Origin: Methanoregula sp. | GTDB taxonomy: Archaea > Halobacteriota > Methanomicrobia > Methanomicrobiales > Methanospirillaceae | NCBI GenBank assembly: GCA_028711405.1 | Contig: JAQTSH010000020.1 | Location: 1 to 14,906 of the forward strand | Direction of reading: 5' to 3' | DNA length: 14,906 bases | Shown: positions 1-6,604 of the stretch, piece after piece | How the letters are laid out: every line of letters starts with the position of its first letter | How positions within the stretch are numbered: position 1 is the stretch's first letter | The notes under the pieces: generated by a model | What the model was told of the DNA's origin: nothing | Seen by the model: the letters and a program-made list of their open reading frames with translations, nothing else | The model's database searches: none | Translations under genes and position numbers: made by a program

Positions 1-279
1 TTCGACCACTACTTCTTCCCGCCCTTTTCCCGTAAAGAGGATAAACGGGATCCCTTCAAATTGTACCCGTATTATTTTTAAAAATGTTATGCCATCCATC
101 TCCGGCATCTCGAAATCGGAGACAATCGCATCAAACGACCGGGTTTTTAATTCTTCAAGCGCTTTTGTCGCAGAATCGAAGGTCGTGACAGCCAGCAACC
201 CGGAACGTTCAAGGAAAGCCGATGCCAGTTCCCGCAGAACCGCTTCATCATCAACATATAATACAGAGATCTTTGTCAT
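1..279 (-). CDS. Response regulator receiver domain protein (partial, C-terminus beyond window)
   Basis: The visible 93 residues form most of a CheY-like receiver domain, which takes a phosphoryl group from a sensor kinase. I see the acidic pair D10-D11 after the first hydrophobic strand (SVLYVDDE), the phospho-acceptor D55 in IVSDFEMPEMDG, and the switch threonine T83 in ILFTGKGREE. The FTGKGREE wording is common in methanogen response regulators, many of which continue into PAS and histidine kinase domains; that continuation is inference because the gene runs off position 1. The start is the ATG at 277-279, just before the first strand, as expected for the family. It lies 25 bases downstream of the lipoprotein gene on the same strand, so co-transcription is possible. 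The signal sensed cannot be told. Confidence 0.9.
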   Translation of the reverse strand, partial: MTKISVLYVDDEAVLRELASAFLERSGLLAVTTFDSATKALEELKTRSFDAIVSDFEMPEMDGITFLKIIRVQFEGIPFILFTGKGREEVVVE

Positions 280-304
280 GCGGTATCACGGAAACAAAAA
301 AAAA

Positions 305-1114
305 TTATCCCAGCCACATCCGGTTCTTTACATCAGAAACAGTGAGATTGTTTCTTATTGTCGGTCCATAGAGGATCATGAGTGCTTTCCAGTCTGATTC
401 TGTGAGGTTTACCTGTTCGGCATTTCCCGGATAGAAAAAACTCTCTTCATCGGTCGCATCACCTGTAATACCCAGCCAGAACGTTATTGCCCGCAGGAGA
501 TAGTGCTGACGCTGAAGTGTCGGGAGATTACTATTGATAAAAATCTGTTCGGTGAAGTTGACGGAAAACAGGATATTATCAGAAAACATGCTATCATATT
601 CGGTATACTGCATCTGATCCATACCTTTTGCGTTTTTCTGGATGCTTTGCAGCTGTGTTCCAGGGAACAGGTTAATCCAGAGATCTGCCTCGTTACCGCT
701 TCGTATATTGACCGAAAATTTCTGCGTTTTTGAAATTCTGTTAAAATCCTGAATAAACTGCTGGATCAATGCCAGGTCTTCTGGTGAAAATCTTCCAAAG
801 AACTCAATTGTTATCGGCAGATTTCTTTCCTGTCTCAGGACCACCCCGTTGTATTCTGAAAACGCAATTGTCAGGAAATGCTTGTTGATCGAAATCATTG
901 TAGGAGAAGTGGATTTCCGGACGGAAGAGTTTGATTTCAATCCGGGTGTGACTGCCATTTCAGGTGATAATGCCGTTGTTGGTATAGTATGAGTCCCGGT
1001 TATTGCTATCGGGGTGTTTTCCGGATGGCTTGGGACAGTAGGAGTGCTGCACCCGGAAACCCATATTCCTGATATAATTAATACAAAAACGATAGCATAA
1101 AATGCTATTTTCAT
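305..1114 (-). CDS. Lipoprotein with matrixin/metzincin-like domain lacking zinc ligands
   Basis: This 269-residue protein begins with a lipoprotein signal peptide: a positive start, a hydrophobic stretch and the lipobox WVSGC with C22 as the lipidated residue. A Pro/Thr/Ser-rich spacer to about residue 70 would hold the rest off the membrane. The C-terminal half resembles a metzincin protease in arrangement: RAITFWLGITG (208-218) sits where HExxHxLGLxH is expected, S225-F-F-Y228 matches the Met-turn region, and LTESDWKALMILYG (237-250) matches the usual closing segment before LYG. None of the three zinc histidines or the catalytic Glu is present (R208, A209, F212, G218), so it is unlikely to be a protease. 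A binding role outside the cell is an inference. No ribosome site is visible upstream. The neighbour upstream is the importer operon, separated by a T-rich terminator candidate. Confidence 0.8.
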   Translation of the reverse strand: MKIAFYAIVFVLIISGIWVSGCSTPTVPSHPENTPIAITGTHTIPTTALSPEMAVTPGLKSNSSVRKSTSPTMISINKHFLTIAFSEYNGVVLRQERNLPITIEFFGRFSPEDLALIQQFIQDFNRISKTQKFSVNIRSGNEADLWINLFPGTQLQSIQKNAKGMDQMQYTEYDSMFSDNILFSVNFTEQIFINSNLPTLQRQHYLLRAITFWLGITGDATDEESFFYPGNAEQVNLTESDWKALMILYGPTIRNNLTVSDVKNRMWLG

Positions 1115-1179
1115 AATTAATTGTAGTACAAGGGATCAGATAAATGTAACGGAACACCTGTGCCAGGGCAACCGGGTCC

Positions 1180-1205
1180 TAAAAAATTGTAGAAAAAAGT
1201 CAAGA
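1180..1205 (-). terminator. T-rich terminator candidate after the binding-protein gene
   Basis: Read on the minus strand, the bases right after the stop codon contain two runs of six T (CTTTTTTCT and ATTTTTTAG). Archaeal RNA polymerase stops at such U-rich tracts without needing a strong hairpin. It would end the permease-ATPase-binding protein transcript before the lipoprotein gene. Confidence 0.5.
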
Positions 1206-2336
1206 TCATGACCCTTTTGATAGAGGACTGATTGCCTGTGTTGCATTTGCACCGGGTACAAATTCCCCTGCATATTCATTGAGGGCATCTGATGGGTTTG
1301 TTCCGGAGAACTGAACCGGGTGAAGGATGGAGGCAACCAGAGGAAGCCCGGCTGGGGCACGGGGACCCACAACCACTTTTCCGCTTATAGCATAGACATT
1401 GCCATCCTGGACTGCCTGAACATCAGCGAGCGCCGGGCGGCTCATCACCTGCTCGCGGTAATCGCCAAGGGTCTTTCCATCCGGAAGGGGATCGGGAGCT
1501 ACCTTTATGATCACCGGTGGGTTCTCCTTTATGATCCATTCGGGAGTAACCTTGACGTAACTTTTTCCCTCGCCGGCAGCAATATTGCTACCCCTGGCAA
1601 CATTTACTATATCGTCAATGCTGCTGTTTGTGCCCTGCGCCATGTACTCGGAATACCCTTCGATATAAACCGGGGTGAGGTCGGTTCCGGCAGTCTTTTG
1701 CGTCGTGTAACCGAACCATTTGTCAAAGAACACAATGTACCGGTCAGCATCCGCCTGGTGTCCGGTGATGAGACCCATTGACCGTGCATCACTTTTTAGT
1801 GTCGAGAGCCGGTTGCAGTCAATATAAATCACCGGAATTTTTGCATGTTCGAACTGGTCGGCATTTTTCAAGCGGTAGCCGCTGTAGGAGATGACGGCAT
1901 CCGGCTGGAGGCTGAGGATGCGCTCAAGGCTCGGCGCGTCCCATGTTCCGACATTTTTTGCATTGGGTATAAGTGGCGCAAGCTGGGAATTTTTGAGCGT
2001 GGTATCGGTAACCCCGACAATAGAATTTCCGGCTCCAAGGGCGATAAGCATCTCCGTTGCATCGCTGTTGAGGCAGACAATGCGGGAAGCCGGGCCTGGC
2101 ATCTGGATCACGTTTCCAAGGCTGTCGGTCACTGTAATCGTAGTACTATTGGATGAACCGGCGGGAGAAGGTGACGAGTTTATACATCCGCATAAAAGCA
2201 TCAGTCCTGCAAGAAGGATAAAGAGCAGGAGAAATCCTCCCGCATGACGGAATCTTTCGGATACCCCGCATCGTTTCCAACCAGCATGTCTCCCTTCGTT
2301 GTTCCCTTTTTTACCATTAATTTCCTTATGTATCAT
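1206..2336 (-). CDS. Fec/Btu-type ABC transporter substrate-binding lipoprotein
   Basis: Extracellular binding component of a FecBCD/BtuFCD-type importer; the family captures iron chelates, heme, cobalamin or other metal complexes. It has a long charged N-region, a hydrophobic segment (about residues 35-48) and a lipobox LLCGC with C51 as the anchor. The mature part starts with ITVTDSLGNVIQMPGPASRIV and continues with VGTWDAPSLERILSLQPDAVI, the typical Peripla_BP_2 lobe 1 pattern; lobe 2 holds TPEWIIKENPPVII and a C-terminal RPALADVQAVQDGNVYAISG. I chose the ATG at 2334-2336 (376 residues) because a strong GGGTGATG site lies five bases upstream; an in-frame ATG ten codons earlier would overlap the ATPase gene and lacks such a site. 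It is the last gene of the importer operon, although binding-protein genes often come first. The ligand is unknown; the nearby chelatase genes suggest a metal or tetrapyrrole. Confidence 0.93.
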   Translation of the reverse strand: MIHKEINGKKGNNEGRHAGWKRCGVSERFRHAGGFLLLFILLAGLMLLCGCINSSPSPAGSSNSTTITVTDSLGNVIQMPGPASRIVCLNSDATEMLIALGAGNSIVGVTDTTLKNSQLAPLIPNAKNVGTWDAPSLERILSLQPDAVISYSGYRLKNADQFEHAKIPVIYIDCNRLSTLKSDARSMGLITGHQADADRYIVFFDKWFGYTTQKTAGTDLTPVYIEGYSEYMAQGTNSSIDDIVNVARGSNIAAGEGKSYVKVTPEWIIKENPPVIIKVAPDPLPDGKTLGDYREQVMSRPALADVQAVQDGNVYAISGKVVVGPRAPAGLPLVASILHPVQFSGTNPSDALNEYAGEFVPGANATQAISPLSKGS

Positions 2337-2341
2337 ACATA

Positions 2342-2349
2342 CATCACCC
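2342..2349 (-). promoter_or_regulatory. Ribosome binding site deciding the start of the binding-protein gene
   Basis: Minus-strand GGGTGATG, complementary to the archaeal 16S rRNA tail, stands five bases before the ATG at 2334-2336. It contains the TGA stop of the ATPase gene, so translation of the two genes is probably coupled. Confidence 0.75.
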
Positions 2350-3138
2350 TTCCATGATCGTTTCATCGGATCCAGCCTCCCATTCAGGAAGCAGGTACGT
2401 CCCGTTATCTGTAATAATGCTACACATCTCTACACCATACATGAAACGGAGCCTGTCCCGGGTCATGACCTCCACCGGGGGTCCCTCTGCAACAATCTTT
2501 CCATCTTTTAACAGGACAATCCGGTCAGCAAAATACTGGGCAAAATTCAGGTCATGCACAACGACAAGGACCGTTGCTCCCCCGGTATGGGCAAGACTCC
2601 TGATGAGCCGGAACACGGATATCTGGTGGCGGATGTCGAGGGCACTTGTGGGCTCGTCGAAAAGATACAGGGTCGGCTGCTGGGCAAGCGCCCGGGCAAT
2701 GAATACCTTCTGGCGTTCTCCTCCCGAAAGCTCATCGAGCCGTTTTCCGGCAAGCGGGAGGATTGCCATGCTCTTCATAGCATCGTTGATGATCTCAAAA
2801 TCCTTTTTCGAGAGTGCCCAGGAGACATGCGGTCTCCTGCCTATTGTTACCGTGTCCAGAACTGTAATCGATGCCATCTGCCGGAAGTCCTGCGGGACAT
2901 ATCCCACCCGTTTTGCCATGTCGATTTTCGGCAGAGCAAAAAGATCGAGATTGTCCAGGCAGACTGTCCCTTCGGAAGGCACGTTGATCCCGGCAAGGGT
3001 CTTGATGAGCGTGCTCTTACCGCACCCGTTGGGACCTATGATGCCGACAACCTCTCCCGCCGCTGCAGAGAAACTGATGGATTTGATGATTGGGGTTTTG
3101 TCGTACGCCACAGCCAGGTTGGAAATATTGAGTCTCAT
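2344..3138 (-). CDS. Fec/Btu-type ABC transporter ATP-binding protein
   Basis: Cytoplasmic ATPase of the importer, 264 residues, the usual length for FecE/BtuD/HmuV-type subunits. All nucleotide-binding motifs are intact: Walker A GPNGCGKST (35-43), Q-loop glutamine Q83 in YVPQDF, signature LSGGERQ (137-143), Walker B LYLFDEP with D161-E162, D-loop SALD, and switch histidine H195 in VVVHD. The start ATG at 3136-3138 follows a GAGGAGATG ribosome site that covers the stop region of the permease gene nine bases upstream, which points to tight coupling. Its stop overlaps the ribosome site of the binding-protein gene. The substrate cannot be read from an ATPase; annotations such as iron, cobalamin or heme transport for this family are rarely reliable. 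Confidence 0.95.
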   Translation of the reverse strand: MRLNISNLAVAYDKTPIIKSISFSAAAGEVVGIIGPNGCGKSTLIKTLAGINVPSEGTVCLDNLDLFALPKIDMAKRVGYVPQDFRQMASITVLDTVTIGRRPHVSWALSKKDFEIINDAMKSMAILPLAGKRLDELSGGERQKVFIARALAQQPTLYLFDEPTSALDIRHQISVFRLIRSLAHTGGATVLVVVHDLNFAQYFADRIVLLKDGKIVAEGPPVEVMTRDRLRFMYGVEMCSIITDNGTYLLPEWEAGSDETIMEG

Positions 3139-3147
3139 ACCATCTCC

Positions 3148-4209
3148 TCACGTAAATATCCGGTTATTTTTGCTTAGGATCAGGTACAGGAAGAACAATC
3201 CGCCGAGCAGGTACATAATGACCCCGACGGGGATCTCCACAGGTTCGATGATTGTCCTCCCGATGGTATCTGAGACCAGGAGGATGACGGCGCCGAGCAG
3301 CGCGGAACACGGTATGAGATACCGGTTGTCCTGCCCGATAATGAGCCTCCCGATATGTGGTCCGATAAGACCGATAAACCCGATGATGCCGGTAAAGGCA
3401 AGACATGCCGAGGAGGCAAGTGTGCAGAAGAAAAGACCCCATAGCCTGACTTTTTTGATCTCAACACCGGCATTTGTTGCCACTTCGTCCCCGGCAAGGA
3501 GGGCATTGAAGTCCCAGGCTTTATAGAGGAGATATGCTAAGCAGAGGATCACAATCGGGGTAATGATGAAAATTGCCGACCAGTTCGCACCCCACATACC
3601 GCCCATCAGCCAGAGGGTGATCTGTCGAAGTTTCTCGTTATTGGATGTGTATTGGAGGATCATAAGCCCTGCCTGGAAGATATACCCGATCACTACACCG
3701 GCAAGGATCAGCGTGGCACTGGTCGAACCCCTCCGAAGCGATATGGCATAAATAATAAATATTGACCCAAGACCGAATACAAACGCAGATATAACGATGA
3801 ACCCGTCCTGGTATTTCATGAACAATAGCGACAGCAGGGGAAGAGAACTCATGACAATTGCACATGCCGCCCCAAAAGAAGCTGCCGACGACATGCCCAG
3901 CGTGAACGGGCTGACAAGCGGATTACGCATCAGTGCCTGCATGACCGTTCCCGCCACCGCAAGGCTCGCCCCGGTAAGAATCGCAAGAAGAATCCGGGGC
4001 ATTCGCAGGTCCATGACAACCATCTGGGTCTGCGGGGAAACGGCGGCAGGGGAAAAGAGCGAACTGATGACATCGGCTACCGTGAGATGAATCGACCCGG
4101 CATTCAGGGCAATGAACCCAACGATGAGGAGTGTGCATGCAAGAGCAAGAAGTACCAGCCAACGATGATGCCACTCCCTGTGATATAAGATTTCGATATT
4201 CTCTGCCAT
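3148..4209 (-). CDS. FecCD-type ABC transporter permease
   Basis: Integral membrane channel of the importer, 353 residues with about ten hydrophobic segments, fitting the FecCD/BtuC family. Diagnostic stretches are DLRMPRILLAILTGASLAVAG followed by MQALMRNPLVSPFTLGMSSA near the N-terminus, the middle GDEVATNAGVEI, and the C-terminal GFIGLIGPHIGRLIIG and PVEIPVGVIMYLLGG; the GLIGPHIGR region normally contacts the ATPase. A single permease gene implies a homodimer, as in BtuC2D2. It is the first gene of the operon. No ribosome site is visible before ATG 4207-4209, so the transcript may be leaderless or have a very short leader, which is common in archaea. The cargo is unknown. Confidence 0.95.
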   Translation of the reverse strand: MAENIEILYHREWHHRWLVLLALACTLLIVGFIALNAGSIHLTVADVISSLFSPAAVSPQTQMVVMDLRMPRILLAILTGASLAVAGTVMQALMRNPLVSPFTLGMSSAASFGAACAIVMSSLPLLSLLFMKYQDGFIVISAFVFGLGSIFIIYAISLRRGSTSATLILAGVVIGYIFQAGLMILQYTSNNEKLRQITLWLMGGMWGANWSAIFIITPIVILCLAYLLYKAWDFNALLAGDEVATNAGVEIKKVRLWGLFFCTLASSACLAFTGIIGFIGLIGPHIGRLIIGQDNRYLIPCSALLGAVILLVSDTIGRTIIEPVEIPVGVIMYLLGGLFFLYLILSKNNRIFT

Positions 4210-4245
4210 TATAGATAACTATGCGGCGATTTAATATTAAATTTT
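4210..4245 (-). promoter_or_regulatory. Candidate promoter of the importer operon
   Basis: An AT-only stretch, ATTTAATATTAAAT (4229-4242), lies about 20-33 bases before the permease ATG. That distance fits an archaeal TATA box serving a leaderless or nearly leaderless transcript. The stretch is a perfect palindrome, which a TATA-like sequence can be by chance. The remainder of the space up to 4437 holds no gene that I can see. Confidence 0.45.
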
Positions 4246-4437
4246 GTGAACATTTTTTTAAATTGTATGATTGAACTCGTATTCGTTTCTGCGATCATCC
4301 CACAGAGGAGAATAAGGGATTCCATCAAAATCTGATCAATTCCAGTTGCAGTCTGCCGGATACATACACTCTTCGTTGCGATTTTCTCATGGGCAGGTCA
4401 CTCCAGATAGGCACGATCCGCTCTTGGAACCGGATCC

Positions 4438-6387
4438 TTACATGCCGAATCCCTGAACGATGCGTTCAAGATGTCCGTCCGCAAGATCTTCAAGTTTTAC
4501 ATACCGTGCGCCAAGGTCATCTGAGATCTTCCGGGCAAGCCCTAAAGATAAAAAACCCTGTTCGGTATCGATCACACACGAAGATATCTTCGCATCACGG
4601 ATGTGCGCTGCGATGGTTCTTGCATCATCAAACGGAGAACCGGATCCCAGACTCACATTTGCTTTGCCATCCGAGATAAGAATGAGTTGCGGAATAGAGT
4701 ACTGGTTGATTTTTTGCTCCCTTTTCAGGACTTCCAGTCCTTTTATCAGACCAAGTGCGAGAGGAGTTTTTCCACCCACAGGCAGCGTCCGCATTGAAGA
4801 CCGGGCGAGATCAACACTTGATGTAGGTGATAACAGTACATCGGCACGGTTACCATGGAAGGTGACAAGTCCGACCCGATCCCGTTTCTGGTACGCATCG
4901 ATAAGGAGTGAGAGGATTGCGCCCTTCACGGCAACCATTCTCCGCTCTGCACCCATACTCCCGCTCGCATCCACCACAAACAAAAGCGTCGTCCCCATCT
5001 TTCGCTCGCGGACCTTTTCCCGTATATCGGAAGGTTCGATCGTTATCGCGAGTTCTCCGGTCTGCTGTTTCTGGTGTGACGCCGCCGCACGGATTGTCGC
5101 ATCGAGAGCAATATCCGGTCCCGGCATTTTGGGTATACAACTGCGCACATATCTCCCATCCGGGGATTCTGTTACCGTGCGCCGTCCGTTTCCGTTACGC
5201 TGTATGGCGTCGTGCCGATGAACAGGGGTGAGGGGATATGGAGTCACGGAGTATGGCGTTTCTTCTGGAAACTGCGTGGTCGTTGAGCCATCAGGTGCAG
5301 CATTCTGATGAAGTGGGTTTTCGTCATCCCGGGGAGACTCATGGTGGGGCTGCTGATCTTCTTTTGTAAAGTTTCGGATGGACTGTTCTATCTTCTGCAT
5401 ATCCATCTGCTGTTCTGAGAATGGTTTACGTCGCATGCGATGGGTGAGCACCAGGGGTGCGACTTCGCGAACATCATCTTCCGTTACCTCGGTCCTGCCA
5501 TTATATGCAGCAACAGTCGCAGCGGTCTTCATCATCGTGATGTCTGCCCGGTGACCATCAACGTTCATGTCAATACAGATCTGTGCAATCAACAAGAGCA
5601 TACGGTCAGACACGAGAACACGGGGCAGAAGGGTCTGTGCCCGTACAATACGTTCCCGCAGTTCTTCTTCGCGGGATGCCCACGAACGGATGAACGTATC
5701 CGGATCATGTTCATACTCCATCCGGCGGCGGATAATATCGACACGGGCAATGGGATCATGGATTCCCTCAATATCGACGCATAACCCGAACCGGTCGAGC
5801 AGCTGCGGGCGCAATTCACCTTCTTCAGGATTCATGGTACCGACAAGAATAAAGGATGAAGGATGACTATAGGATACGCCTTCCCGTTCAATAAAATTCA
5901 TTCCCATCGCTGCTGCATCAAGGAGAACATCGACAATATGATCATTGAGCAGGTTGATTTCATCGACATACAGTATGTTGCGATGCGCTTGCGCGAGGAT
6001 CCCGGGTTCAAACCGTTTTTCCCCTTTTTTTAATGCATGCTCAATATCCAGGCTTCCAATGACCTTATCCTCAGTCGCACTGATTGGTAGTTCAATAACC
6101 CGCATTCTGGCGGTAATCGTTTCAAGGGATGGATATTTTTTCTGGCAATCGGGACACAATCCATTTTTATCCGCTGGATCGCAACCGAATATGCATCCGT
6201 TAACCACAAGCCGATAGGGTAACAGATGTGCGAGGGCACGGGCAGCAGTGGATTTTGCGGTTCCCTTTTCCCCGGTGATGAGCACACCTCCGATACGCGG
6301 ATTAATCGCATTTAAAATAAGTGCCTTTTTCATCGGCTCCTGCCCGGATATTGCAGAAAACGGATAGATATCTTCGAAATGGTGCAT
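4438..6387 (-). CDS. Fused ChlI-ChlD-type chelatase AAA+/VWA subunit
   Basis: Joins in 649 residues the two small subunits of a class I (Mg or Co) chelatase, which use ATP to drive metal handling by the large CobN/ChlH subunit. The N-terminal AAA+ domain (about 1-330) has Walker A GEKGTAKST (39-47), a Walker B region ILYVDEINLL, sensor GTMNPEEGELRPQLLDRFGL, and a helical lid with the RADITMMKTA stretch. Four cysteines (C65, C69, C78, C81) form a possible metal site inside the AAA+ domain. A hydrophilic linker rich in Pro, Glu and Thr (about 335-440) leads to a VWA domain with the MIDAS motif D473-A-S-G-S477 and a later GGKTPLALGL carrying the MIDAS threonine. The start ATG has a GGGAG ribosome site seven bases upstream (6395-6399). 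It is divergent from the cobN-like gene, its expected partner. Whether the metal is Co, Ni, Mg or Fe is not visible. Confidence 0.93.
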   Translation of the reverse strand: MHHFEDIYPFSAISGQEPMKKALILNAINPRIGGVLITGEKGTAKSTAARALAHLLPYRLVVNGCIFGCDPADKNGLCPDCQKKYPSLETITARMRVIELPISATEDKVIGSLDIEHALKKGEKRFEPGILAQAHRNILYVDEINLLNDHIVDVLLDAAAMGMNFIEREGVSYSHPSSFILVGTMNPEEGELRPQLLDRFGLCVDIEGIHDPIARVDIIRRRMEYEHDPDTFIRSWASREEELRERIVRAQTLLPRVLVSDRMLLLIAQICIDMNVDGHRADITMMKTAATVAAYNGRTEVTEDDVREVAPLVLTHRMRRKPFSEQQMDMQKIEQSIRNFTKEDQQPHHESPRDDENPLHQNAAPDGSTTTQFPEETPYSVTPYPLTPVHRHDAIQRNGNGRRTVTESPDGRYVRSCIPKMPGPDIALDATIRAAASHQKQQTGELAITIEPSDIREKVRERKMGTTLLFVVDASGSMGAERRMVAVKGAILSLLIDAYQKRDRVGLVTFHGNRADVLLSPTSSVDLARSSMRTLPVGGKTPLALGLIKGLEVLKREQKINQYSIPQLILISDGKANVSLGSGSPFDDARTIAAHIRDAKISSCVIDTEQGFLSLGLARKISDDLGARYVKLEDLADGHLERIVQGFGM

Positions 6388-6434
6388 CTGATAACTCCCT
6401 GTCAGGTTCGCATATTTTTTAAGATTTGATATAC

Positions 6435-6467
6435 TATTACCTATGAATTAAAAGTCCGGGTGTAATA
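6435..6467. promoter_or_regulatory. Inverted half-sites TATTAC / GTAATA (candidate operator)
   Basis: TATTAC (6435-6440) and GTAATA (6462-6467) are perfect inverted copies, 21 bases apart. The same two six-base halves flank a three-base centre in front of nikR. The left half lies just upstream of the TATA-like element of the minus-strand chelatase gene, a position where a bound protein could affect initiation. Assignment to NikR is inference. Confidence 0.4.
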
Positions 6468-6519
6468 AATATTTCAATTTAAGATTGCCATATCAATAGG
6501 TGTTACAGATTTTTTGTTG

Positions 6520-6537
6520 TTACAAATTTGTATTACA
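6520..6537. promoter_or_regulatory. Candidate operator with 12-bp palindrome before cobN-like gene
   Basis: TTACAAA (6520-6526) is followed by TTTGTATTACA (6527-6537). Inside lies the perfect palindrome TACAAATTTGTA (6521-6532). The nikR promoter has the closely similar TTACAAA directly followed by GTATTAC (12223-12236), differing by three extra T. The site ends only a few bases before the AT-rich presumed promoter of the cobN-like gene, so it could be a binding site for its regulator. Confidence 0.4.
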
Positions 6538-6604
6538 AAAAATTAAATTTTTAATGGTTTTTAATAGACGGTTCAGAAAACATACCAGTACTCACTGAAC
6601 AGGC

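Larger units (their letters stand above)
6388..6604. promoter_or_regulatory. Divergent regulatory region between chlID-like and cobN-like genes
   Basis: This AT-rich space carries promoters in both directions. For the minus gene, a TATA-like TTAAAAAATATG lies near 6410-6424, ahead of the GGGAG ribosome site. For the plus gene, AT-rich sequence around 6541-6565 is the likely TATA element. Between them lie repeated TTAC-type half-sites: TATTAC at 6435-6440 facing GTAATA at 6462-6467, GTGTTAC at 6500-6506, TTGTTAC at 6517-6523 and GTATTAC at 6530-6536. GTGTTAC is the half-site I recall for NikR of Geobacter, but no properly spaced GTAACAC partner is present. Confidence 0.55.

Noticed and set aside
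2354..3526. Long plus-strand open frame of 390 codons opposite the ATPase and permease genes
   Set aside because: It mirrors two genes with full sets of family motifs on the minus strand, and its product is rich in Arg, Ser and Pro without any recognisable domain. It is an antisense shadow.
4229..4242. Perfect palindrome ATTTAATATTAAAT as an operator
   Set aside because: It consists only of A and T and stands at TATA-box distance from the start, so the promoter reading is simpler; it does not resemble the nikR half-sites.
6388..6604. Cobalamin or other riboswitch in front of the cobN-like gene
   Set aside because: The space is very AT-rich, and I find neither a B12-box-like GCCACTG sequence nor room for a full leader before the ATG. 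DNA half-sites explain the visible repeats better.
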